Shown: piece after piece, positions 35,467-45,897 of the stretch | Position numbering within the stretch: the first letter of the stretch is position 1 | Layout: each line of letters starts with the position of its first letter | Assembly: GCA_002110485.1 (NCBI GenBank) | Contig: MOWL01000006.1 | Location: forward strand, 186,001-250,000 | DNA from: Emergomyces orientalis | Lineage: Eukaryota > Ascomycota > Eurotiomycetes > Onygenales > Ajellomycetaceae | Direction of reading: 5' to 3' | Length of the DNA: 64,000 bases | Notes under the pieces: model-generated | Told to the model about the DNA's origin: nothing | Databases searched by the model: none | What the model saw: the letters and a program-made list of their open reading frames with translations, nothing else | Position numbers and translations under genes: made by a program

Positions 35467-38353
35467 TTATATAGACAGACCAACCCGCGTAGCGGCACGT
35501 CGAAATAGAGAATCATTCGGTGTTGGATTATAGGTCTTCAACCATTCACCGTTGAAAGCGTTGATGAGCCAGTCGGAAAGGCCTATATGGGCGGAAATTG
35601 AGTTAGTCAGAAACGTTACGCACAATCGAAAATAAACGTAGAAGGTCAAACGAAGAACTTACGGCCATAGACCATTATATGCGCATTATGGAAATAGATG
35701 CTGTGGTCAGAGTCTGGAAAGACGTGGACATCGTAATTATCAACGTTGTTCACATCAAGTTTATCGATAAGGGTTAGGGAGTTTTGTATATGGACGTTAT
35801 CATCAGCGGTCCCATGCATAACCAGAAAGCGAACGTTGCTTGCTAACGCGGAGGTGTTGGAAATGGCAGAGCTGTCATAACCCCCCTGGTTGTGTTGTGG
35901 GGTGTGCATATAACGTTCGGTATAAATGGAATCTAAATAAATGTTAGTTTGGCCTAAATATGGCAATGGATACCACAATGGTGGTGCATACCGTAATACC
36001 GCCAATCCGTCACCGGTGCTACAGCCATTCCGTACTGGAATGTTCGTCCACCGTCCTGCTCGAGCGTCTTCAGAGTCATGAAGCCTCCATAACTCCAGCC
36101 CCATATAGCCATCCGGGACTCATCAACGTATGGCTTTGCTGCCCATTTTTTAGCAGTTTCTATTTGATCCCGAGCTTCGTAGTGCCCAAGATTACCCCGA
36201 ATTACGCAACGGGCCCCCCGGCCAATATATCCGGTGCCTCGACCATCCACTGTCACGACAATATATCCCAAAGTCGACGCAACGTAAGTCTGGAAATCGA
36301 CACTGAACTTTTTGTTGACTGTTTGCGACCCCGGTCCGCCATATAAATGGAAAAGCACGGGATATTTTTTTGTCGGGTCGAAGTTTGGCGGGCGTCGTTC
36401 CAACACCGGCAAAGAGAAACCATCAACGCTTATATTTTGGTACACTTTCGACTCCAGTGAATATAGACGGAGCTTTCTAGACAGGTGGTCATTCTGCTCT
36501 ATGATTTCTTCAAACGAATTTTCGTTTGCAGGGGTACTAATAACCTTCTGCCATGGAACCTTTGGGCCCTGGTAATTTAACAAGGCGTATCCGGCGCCGT
36601 TTGAAAAGGAGACACCATAGTAGCTGCTTTCTGACACGTTCGTCACTGGCTGAAGTGAACTTCCATCAAAGTTTACACTATAGACATGGCGCTCCCACGG
36701 TTCATTTCCGGCAAGAACGAAATAAACCAATCCTCTCTTCAGGTCAACCCCAGACGGCGCATTCACGACCTCGGAGTGGCCTTTTGTGAGCATAATAGGT
36801 TTAGGATTATCAACCGGCGTAAAATAGGCTAGCTGATCACGTCCTTCGTAAATGACCGTATCAATGTAGCCGTCCTCGAGCCGGCCATGATCCGGGTCCG
36901 CAGGAACAAACCGTGTAGATTGTGAAGGCTCTACCCAACCGCCATCCAAAGCATTGACATCTTCTCTTCGGACGATCTTTCCAGTCCTCGATGATACGTC
37001 GATAACGGCAATGCTAAGAACATCACTTTCTCGATTAGTCTCCCTGACCAGGACCTTTCCGCTCGAAACCCACAGAACCTCAATTATGAGGCGATCATCG
37101 TCTGCAAAGCCATTTGCGACGTCCACCGAGAAGACTTCGCCCTTTTCAACATCATAGAATTGGAGATCTACGATGGGATTTGGGGCACCGGCTTTGGGAT
37201 ACTTAATCTCTCGGGTTTCAGGATAGTTCTCTTCGGCGGGTTTGGGGTCCTCCCCACTTGGTCGAGACGCAAAGTACTGGACAGGATAGTCTGGGACTGA
37301 GGACTCGTTGGTGCGAAGGAATGCAATATAGTTGCCATCATCTGCCCACCAAGTCACGCTGTTGCCTGAAAAAACTTCCTCCTCGTAAACCCAGTCTGGC
37401 ACTCCGTAAAACAAGTCAACCCCGCCATCAGTGGTTATTGTCGTAACATTCTTTGAAATTAATTTCCTAAGGAACATGTTATTATCCCTTGTGAACACAA
37501 CAGCATCGGAGCGAGGAGACCAAGAAGCAAGTTGGATCCTCTGATCTGGCGCACCAGGATCGAGTGGCTGTCCCGTTTGAGTCTCGACGTCAAACAACCA
37601 ATACTTGCCGGTAAACGAATGGCGCCAGTTTTTCTCCTGATCAGATATCACCAACACCGTCTTTAAATCCGGGCTCGGCCAAACCTGAGAGGGGAAGACA
37701 AGTTTTCCTCCCACTGTAAAAAACTGTTTCTGCATCAATACAATGGATTTCTTAGACGCCTTGGGGTCCTTGCGGCTAACAATATCTTCTACCCGCAAGT
37801 ATCCGAGAGAACTGGAGTCATCTTTCTCCAGAAGCAACCCGTCCTCGCCATTCGGACCCGGGAACCACGATATAGAATGGCCGCGCGGCCTCCAGTCTCC
37901 CCCCAAAACCTCATCCAATGTGACCCTATCCCCTCTAGGGCCTCCGGTCGATATGTTATCCTCGGACGCGACAGATGTCTGGTACGAGTCGTGGCCATTA
38001 AATAAAAACAGGACAAACGCAAGAGACCACCCGCCCAGGGAGAGAAATACAAGCGTCCATAACGCAATCTTGACCCTTTTATGCACCGGCTTGCCTCCAG
38101 ACGGGATATAGTCTGCATCCTCGACTTCATATTCCTCCTCGTCTTTGTATTCGTCATCGTCATCACCATGGCGGTCTTTCTCGCCCAGTCTAGCATCTTG
38201 TGTCGAGCCATTGATCCTATCTATGACGGCGAGGGACAACGAAGCAGTGGAGGAGGAGTAATCGAACGAATTTATCGAGTCACGGAATTCTGTACTGCCT
38301 CTAGTTAACGGCTCCCTTTCCTCGTCGCTAATACTACCTTTCTCTCCAGCCAT
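35467..38353 (-). CDS. dapB: Dipeptidyl aminopeptidase type IV, vacuolar membrane form
   Basis: This S9B serine peptidase removes X-Pro/X-Ala dipeptides; the yeast homologue DPAP-B sits in the vacuolar membrane. Exons are 38353-35992, 35932-35663 and 35582-35467 (915 aa). The N-terminus is a long acidic cytosolic tail without signal peptide. A single membrane anchor follows at about residues 96-118, giving a type II topology. The beta-propeller is followed by the hydrolase domain with GWSYGG (nucleophile Ser754), HGTADDN (Asp831) and DSDHS (His864), so the triad is complete. The YEEEVF motif that binds the substrate amino terminus is present (PDWVYEEEVF). The start is the first ATG of the frame. 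It contrasts with the dead S9 relative at 1250-3299. Confidence 0.95.
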
Positions 38354-39206
38354 TGTGTCAACAATTTTTCAGAGAAATCTTGGCTCCAAATTCGTTTGAG
38401 GCATGTCATTCCACAAAACGATGGACAGCACAGTGAATCACATCCAGACGTCTCTATGTGAAGTCAGTGAAAAAAATATTGTAAGGAGACAAAGAGATGC
38501 GATTGTGATGAGACAAAGGGACCTTGAAGCTCCAGGCCAGACCAATGCGGAAAGACGAAACACCACATCCGCGCCAATCGCGTTTAGTTAAGCGGCCTTG
38601 GCATCGAACTCTGTTCTCGTCGTGTGCACAAGTTCTGATATAATGCGGCTGGATAAAAACACAAGTCTAAGAATTATGATAAATGTCCTACAATTGTATA
38701 CGCGGACCAACGCATGCTCAAAAATCACATAAATTTAACTTAGATATTAGATGTACCTCGCTCACTAAGAATCGCCCACCACATCCAGGCGGCGGTCCGC
38801 CTGGTTCCAGTGCTCTATCTCACAACCATTCCTTCTCATTTTGCTTTTACGCTAGTCAATAGAATATGGTACAATCAGTAGTAGTGTAGGACTGAAAGAG
38901 AAAATGGATGACCAAAAATTTTTGAGAAATTAATATACGCTTAAATATTCACAGGAAAAAGCAATAGGAAAGGACACGAGGGAAATGAAGGACAAATAAA
39001 GGGAAAAAGGAACCAATAACTCAAGCGAAAAGCACTAGTAGACCTAAAATAAGAAAAAAAAGGAAGTGTTTATATAATGAAACCTGTAGGGAAAAAAAAA
39101 ATTTCCCGCGTGATTTTTCCATAGGGCGCCATAGGCGATCCTGGCCATGCAAATTCAGTCCCACAAGACTTACATTGCCAAAACTATTGGCGGATAGAAA
39201 GCAACA
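38354..39206. other. Promoter region of dapB and 3' UTR of SDH1
   Basis: This is AT-rich non-coding DNA between tandem minus-strand genes. It has several purine-rich tracts near 38890-39100. No gene or RNA is recognised. Confidence 0.6.
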
Positions 39207-41510
39207 CTAATACGTCCGTTTGAAAGGCGGGACAGGTTTGCACTCGTTCTCATCGAGCGTGTTGGGGTTAACAGCGCGGTAGGTGAGCTCGACTTTGCCA
39301 TGAGGCTCCTTTTGGAAGGTCAAGGTGTGCTTCATCCAGTTTTCGTCATCACGGTCGGGGAAGTCTTCACGGGCATGTGCGCCACGCGATTCCTTGCGGT
39401 TGGCAGCTGCGATAGCGGTTTGTGTACTATAATTTGTTAGTATGCAAGACGACCATTTTGTTTAAAGGGAAAATGGATATCAGTATAAGCTTACGCGCAA
39501 GTCAACAAGTTTCTTAGTTCGAGCGTCTCAACAAGATCGGAGTTCCAAATCATGCTGCGGTCCTTGGTTGCGACATCATCAAACATTTGGTCAACCTCCT
39601 TAATCTTGCGGACACCCTCATCTAAACTTTCTTGGGTTCGGAAAACGCTGACATCGGTTTGCATGGTCTTCTGCATAGCATTTCTAATGTCGAATGTCGA
39701 CTTAGATCCGTCTGCAGTTCTGGTCTTGTCAAGAACAGCAATCGATTCAGCACCAGCATCGGCGCTAATCTCTTTATGTGGCTGACCAGGTGATGACTTG
39801 TCACGAATGCTATGGGAGACTGCCCGGCCGAACACGATAAGATCAAGTAGCGAGTTGGCACCCAGTCTGTTGGCACCGTGAACAGAAACACAGGCGGCTT
39901 CCCCACAAGCATACAGACCCGGAACAATCTTATCTTCGCCCTTCTCATCGATCGTGATGACTTCGCCAGTATAGCGAGTTGGGATACCGCCCATGTTATA
40001 GTGAACAGTTGGGAGGACGGGAATAGGCTGCTTGGTGACATCAACGCCAGCGAAAATTGATGCGGTCTCCGAGATACCAGGCAATCGCTCGTGGAGGATT
40101 TCGGCAGGAAGATGGCTGAGCTGCAAGTAGATATGGTCCTTATCGGGGCCAACACCGCGTCCCTCGCGGATCTCGAGCGTCATCGATCGAGAAACGACAT
40201 CTCGACTAGCCAGATCCTTGGCAGTTGGGGCATACCGTTCCATAAATCTCTCACCCTCGGAGTTCAAGAGATAACCACCTTCACCTCGGGATCCTTCCGT
40301 AATGAGACATCCAGCACCATAGATACCCGTAGGGTGGAATTGGACGAATTCGAGATCCTGGTTGGGCAAACCAGCACGGGCAACCATGGCCATACCGTCA
40401 CCAGTACAAGTGTGGGCGGATGTGCAGCTGAAGTAAGCACGGCCGTATCCTCCTGTTGCCAGTACGGTGTGGTGTGCGCGGAAACGATGGATGGTGCCAT
40501 CCTCTTGATTATAAGCAATAACACCTTTGCATTCGCCATCTTCCATTAGAAGATCCATGGCGAAATATTCGATGAAATAATTAGTGTTGTGTCGGAGGGA
40601 TTGGCCATAAAGAGTGTGAAGAAGAGCATGGCCGGTTCTGTCAGCAGCAGCGCAACATCTGTAAGCCTGGCCACCCTTGCCGTATTTCTGTGACTGTCCA
40701 CCGAAAGCACGTTGATAGATTCTGCCGTCCTCGGTTCTTGAAAATGGACATCCATATCCTTCGAGTTCGATGACGCTCTGTGGTGCCTCTCTCGTCATGT
40801 AATGGATAGCATCCTGATCACCCAGCCAGTCGGATCCCTTGACGGTATCGTACATGTGCCATCTCCAGTCGTCCTCGTGCATACTAGATACTCAGAATTA
40901 GCACACAATTTCTTTTCATATTTTTGCAATGGACATCACTCAATCGAAACAACATACTTTCCAAGAGCCGCATTAATACCTCCCTGGGCTGCTACTGTGT
41001 GACTTCGTGTAGGAAAGAGTTTCGAAACGCAGGCTGTGTTGAATCCCGCCTCTGCGAGACCGAAGGCGGCGCGGAGGCCAGCACCACCAGCACCAACAAC
41101 GACGGCATCGTATTCGTGGTCCTATAAATCGTCAGACAAATGTTCCTTTTCGTAGTTTATAGAAATTCGGGGATTCGTAAGGAGACTACGTACGATTACA
41201 GGATAATTCTTCGAGACGATTGGGGAGGCTTCGTTCGCACGGAGAGGTTGGTTCGCGAATATCCGGGCTATTGGGTTTGACACGGGTCAATTGGCAACGC
41301 TTCCAATGATAGCAGGGGCTTATGACATACCTGCAGGGCGCGAAGAAGAAAATAGACGTCTTTGATCCCTTAAAGCTCTAGAGAACTGCATTGCAAAAAG
41401 ATGTCAGTTCAGGTGCAGCCAATGGCGTGTCGAAGGGAATGGAGATTTGCATATGGGTATATATGTACCTTTGTCGCGGGAGCCAGGCTCCGCAAGCCGG
41501 TAAAGTTCAT
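39207..41510 (-). CDS. SDH1: Succinate dehydrogenase flavoprotein subunit, mitochondrial
   Basis: This is complex II subunit A; it oxidises succinate to fumarate at a covalent FAD. Six exons are 41510-41469, 41385-41331, 41267-41194, 41121-40958, 40883-39495 and 39426-39207 (647 aa). The N-terminus is a basic, Ser-rich mitochondrial presequence. The FAD dinucleotide fold reads VVVGAGGAGL (67-72 for the glycines), and the flavin-linked His98 lies in TRSHTVAAQGG. Substrate-site blocks QFHPTGIYG, EGSRGEGG and HGANRLGANSLL are intact. The C-terminus carries ANRKESRGAHAREDFPDRDD. Two starts are possible: ATG 41510 with a 42-nt first exon, or ATG 41391, which overlaps the intron-1 acceptor. Both give presequences. 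I favour 41510 because the splice is clean and phase 0. Confidence 0.95.
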
Positions 41511-42023
41511 GATGCCTCGAATCAACACAAAACACTAGGAGATCCAATTAATTCAAGCACTAACTGAACGTGATGTTGAGACAGGAATGACGGGGCTGCG
41601 GACATCCAAGCTGGTTTGTTTCTTTGGGTGAGGAAGTTAGGACGCTTGGTTGCTGGTTAACGGCGCCTTACATAAGCAGGCATTTCTTCCAGTTCCGAGG
41701 CAAAATGCCGGGCCAGCAGCCAATCACAGCGTGTGTAGAGGTAATCCTTCCGAGTTGGCCCGTGTATGTGGAAGAGGCACGTGATACTTGATGGTTTCAA
41801 CTTGCCGTTATGGATACAATCCATAGTAGATGAAATGTCCTATTGAAAATGATTTATAGTATATTGATGGTGGGTTTATACTCCATTGCTCTAACAGACG
41901 AGAATCTAAAAACGCGGGGTTTCTTGAACTGGTATTATCATATGTCTTGCTCAACCATCGTACAGTACAAAGACCCCCATTGCTCCCCTTCACGATGCCA
42001 TCCCTCCCGAAAAATGTGTTGGC
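41511..42023. other. SDH1 promoter and RPT1 3' region
   Basis: This is the intergenic region between the RPT1 stop and the SDH1 start, both on minus. It includes a CCAAT box at 41720-41724. No gene is seen. Confidence 0.6.
41720..41724 (+). promoter_or_regulatory. CCAAT box upstream of SDH1
   Basis: AGCCAATCA, the consensus for the fungal HAP/CBC complex, lies about 210 bp upstream of the SDH1 ATG. In aspergilli this complex with HapX controls respiratory and iron-using genes, so a role at SDH1 is plausible. It is inferred from sequence only. Confidence 0.4.
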
Positions 42024-43531
42024 TTAGTTATACTGCATGTATGTTGCAGTCGAATTGAACTTTAAGTTTCCCTTGATCACCTTGTCAACTGCAGCTAGGA
42101 AATCTTTCTCCGTCGCAACCTTTCTCCGTGCACGGATAGCAAACATCCCTGCTTCAGTTGCCACGCTCCGAAGCTCTGCTCCCGTCGAGTTCGGGCAGAG
42201 TCGAGAAATAAGTTCCCATCTGATATCTCGTTCGACTGACATGCTCTTGGCATGGATGCGGAGGATGTTAGCCCGTCCTTCCAGGTCTGGTAGGGAGAAC
42301 TCGATCTTTCGGTCAATACGTCCAGGTCTCATCAAAGCTGGATCAAGAGTAGATGGCCTGTTGGTAGCAAACATGACTTTGATGTTTCCTCGGGAATCGA
42401 AACCATCCAATTGGGTAATCAGTTCCAGCATGGTCCTCTGGACTTCATTGTCTCCTCCGGCACCATCATCGAAACGCGCCCCTCCGATGGCATCGATTTC
42501 GTCGAAGAAGATGATGCACGCTTTCTTTGCCCTGGCCATTTCAAAGAGTTCCCGCACCATCCGGGCTCCCTCTCCAACATATTTCTGGACAAGTTCACTA
42601 CCAATAACGCGAATGAATGTTGCATCCGTTCGGTTGGCCACAGCCCGAGCGCAGAGCGTCTTTCCTGTACCGGGTGGACCGTACAATAGAGCTCCCTTGG
42701 GCGGGTCGATTCCTAGACTGACGAATCGTTCTGGTGAAAGTAGTGGCATTTCAACGACTTCTCGAAGCTTCTCTATCTGTTCTTTGCATCCTCCAACGTC
42801 TCCATATGTCACATCAGGTTTGTCTTCGACCGTCATCATTGTAACGCTTGGGTCGATCTTGGGAGGCAAAGGAAGAAGTATCTGGTATTTATTTCGGTCC
42901 ACGCTAAACCAATATATGTCATCAGTTCATAGTCCACCGATTGTAGTCAGAAGGATAGATATGTCTTACCCAACTCGCATGCCCTCTTCAATATCTGTAG
43001 GACTAACTCGCTCCCCAAGGTTCACGACGAACTTGGCTATCTGTTTGACGTTGATAACATATTTGCTTTTTTCCGGATCCTTTTCATCTTGTATAATCTT
43101 CGTACAGCGTGCAACTTGTAATGGCTGTTCTTCTTGCATCCGTTGTCTATCTGCAGCAACATCCCAGAGATGCGGTGGCGCAAGTCCAGTGTCAGATTCC
43201 TAAGAATGGTGAGCTTCATCGTCGTCCCAACAAAATAGACGCAATGGGACTTATATACCTTCACGCCAATCTTCTCGTTGACGCTTGTTTGTTTCTCTTT
43301 TATTTGTTTTTCGAGCTTTTTCAAGGCGGCCGCGTATGGGGCTGCGCCATAGGTCTTGAGTACTTGTATGTCCCTGGGAGGTAGGTTAACCGCAAATTCC
43401 CAGCAACAGTACAGGATCAACGATGGGATGGCATACTCGTCTGTTAGCGGTGTGATCTTCTTCTCTGGCTCCTCATCATCTGCGAAGTTCTTCTTATACT
43501 TCTCCCAGTTCTGGCCCGTCGCGCTGGGCAT
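42024..43531 (-). CDS. RPT1: 26S proteasome regulatory ATPase subunit 1 (19S base)
   Basis: One of six AAA ATPases that unfold substrates and open the 20S gate. Exons are 43531-43437, 43373-43259, 43199-42970 and 42903-42024 (439 aa). An N-terminal coiled-coil (LKKLEKQIKEKQ) precedes the OB-type region. The AAA module has Walker A GPPGTGKT (222-229), Walker B IIFFDEID (Asp281, Glu282), GARFDDGAGGDNEVQRT and arginine-finger motif LMRPGRIDRK. The protein ends TATYMQYN. Intron 1 (63 nt) is in frame and stop-free, so it looks like coding sequence; removing it joins PLTDE to DIQVLK as in other fungi. The start ATG at 43531 opens MPSATGQNW. It shares its upstream region with CCT4. Confidence 0.97.
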
Positions 43532-43890
43532 GATGGCGGATGGCAAAGCGGGTAGTGAGAGCTAGTGTGGAAGTCAACGGTCGTAAAATTTCAACGTATG
43601 ATAATTAACTCTACTCTAGTTTCGTAACTAGTAGAGGCAAGTTAGGTGTACGGAATGATGGTTGTTGTTTGCTGAGAAGAGCGTTGATAATTCGAAGGTT
43701 TCGTTGACGTTGGTCGTGAAGCTCAGATGGTTATGTAAGGTTGGCTGGAGCTGTCAACCGCGCTAGTGGGAGGGATCGCCAAGCATTTCAGTGTGAAATT
43801 CGATGAGTCCGTGGTTTTGACAATTCCTCAACCCTCCACTTATCAACGCCCTTTTCTCATTGTATAGCATCATTTACATAGAGAATCAAA
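43532..43890. promoter_or_regulatory. Divergent RPT1-CCT4 promoter
   Basis: Only 359 bp separate the two start codons, so both transcripts must start within it. It has pyrimidine-rich stretches near 43836-43860 just upstream of CCT4. GGATGGCAAA at 43536-43545 is close to, but not the same as, the yeast Rpn4 box GGTGGCAAA. Co-regulation is inference. Confidence 0.75.
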
Positions 43891-45897
43891 ATGGCGTCTA
43901 CTATGAGCGCCTCCGGCAATGTCGGGAACCACAGCTTCAAGGTTCGCGTGCCCACATACCACTTGTTTTGCCCCCATATTTTGCTCACTCGTACAATAGG
44001 ACAAGGAGAAGCCCATGGCTGTACGCACCGGCAATATCATGGCAGCTAGAGGTATGTACGGCTTGCTAATTACTTATAACAACTTGCTAATTTCTCCTAT
44101 AGCCGTTGCTGATGCCATAAGAACGGTATTGCGCTCCTAACCACCCTCTATCATCTCGGAACGTGGGGCTAACTTAGAAAACAGTCGTTGGGACCACGAG
44201 GCATGGATAAGATGGTAAGTTCGATTCCTGACATGGTGAATGTAGTATAGAATTACCAGGCTGATTTGAAGTAGATTCAAACTGGGAAAGGCGAAACCAT
44301 AATCGTACGCTCTGCCACTCCGTACTACTTTTCATAGCTATCTAACCACACATAGACGAACGACGGAAATACCATGTTAAAGGATATGGCTGTTATGCAC
44401 CCAGCCGCAAAAATGCTAGTGGACCTTAGCGCAGCACAAGATGTAGAAGCTGGTGATGGAACTACGTCGGTTGTTGTGATTGCAGGAAGTCTATTGGGAG
44501 CCGCAGATCGATTATTGGGCAAAGGTGGGATGGGATTTCTACGCATAGGGCCTCTACATTCGCCCTTACCCACTGCTGACCTCTTGAATAGGAATACACC
44601 CAACTATTATCTCTGAATCTTTCCAAAGAGCCGCTGCAGCGGCGGTTCAGATTCTCCACGACATGTCACACCCCATCTCCCTCTCAGATCGAGCAACCCT
44701 GCTTCAAGCCGCTTCAACGTCCTTGTCCTCTAAAATCGTCTCCCAATATTCAAACCTGCTTGGGCCGATCGCCGTTGACTCCGTTCTAAAAACAATAGAT
44801 CTCAAAACAGCAGAGAACGTCGACCTTCGAAATATCCGGATTGTGAAGAAAGTGGGAGGCACAATTGAGGACAGCGAAATGGTGGATGGTTTGATCTTGA
44901 ATCAAGGAGTCCTGAAAAGCGCTGGTGGCCCCGCCAGAGTTGAAAAGGCCAGAATCGCATTGATCCAGTTTCAATTAAGTCCTCCTAAGCCAGATGTATG
45001 TCCCTGTCGTCGCCTTATAAATTATGGGAATGCTGACCATGGCCCCAGATGGAAAACCAAATTGTCGTCAATGACTATCGACAGATGGACAAAATCATTA
45101 AAGAAGAGCGCATGTATCTCCTTAACATGGTGAAGAAGATTGCCAAAACCAAGTGCAATGTCCTTTTGATTCAGAAATCCATCCTCCGCGATGCCGTGAA
45201 CGACATCTCCCTCTATTTCCTCTCCCGCGTGAAGATCCTGGCTGTAAAGGACATCGAACGTGATGAAGTCGAATTCCTGTGCAAGAGTTTGGGCTGCAAG
45301 CCCATTGCCAACATCGACTCATTCACAGAAGACAAACTCGGAACCGCAGACTTAATCGAGGAGGTACAATATGCTGGATCGCGATATACCAAAGTGACCG
45401 GCATCAAATCAGCAGCCGCAAACCAGACCGTGTCCATCGTAGCCCACGGTGCGAATAGCCTCGTTCTCGATGAAGTCGAGCGATCCCTCCACGACGCACT
45501 CTGTGTGATCCGATGCCTCGTTAAGAAACGCGCCCTCATCGCCGGCGGCGGTGCACCAGAGATCGAAATCGCGCAAGCGTTGGCGAAACAATCCCGCGCT
45601 CTGACAGGCACAGAGGCGATATGCTGGAAAGCTTTCGCCGATGCGATGGAAGTTATCCCCACAACCTTGGCAGAAAATGCCGGATTGAATAGCATAAAAG
45701 TTGTTACCGACCTCCGTCACCGTCACGCCATGGGTGAGAAGAATGCCGGGGTGAGCATCCGAAGCGGAGGGGTTAAGGACAATATTGCAGATGAGAAGGT
45801 GCTGCAGCCGCTGCTTGTGAGCACAAGTGCGATTGAGCTTGCTGCTGAAACAGTGAAGTTGATCCTACGAATTGATGATATTGCTCTCTCTAGATAA
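43891..45897 (+). CDS. CCT4: Chaperonin-containing TCP-1 subunit delta
   Basis: CCT4 is one of eight subunits of the cytosolic group II chaperonin that folds actin and tubulin. Eight exons are supported: 43891-43941, 44000-44051, 44103-44125, 44185-44214, 44275-44304, 44356-44524, 44592-44995 and 45049-45897 (535 aa). The first five exons are only 23-52 nt and encode the nucleotide-site N-terminus, SLGPRGMDKM and QTGKGETIITNDG. GDGTTS lies at 95-100. Further conserved blocks are LLLGPIAVD-like NLLGPIAVDSV, VVNDYRQMDKI, and IAGGGAPEIE near the ATP-site return. The reading frame is intact throughout. The dense 5' introns may serve expression control, which is inference. Confidence 0.97.

Noticed and set aside
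42037..43203. 388-codon open frame antisense to RPT1
   Set aside because: It is a frame shadow. The opposite strand encodes a strongly conserved AAA ATPase, and the frame crosses RPT1 introns without splice logic.
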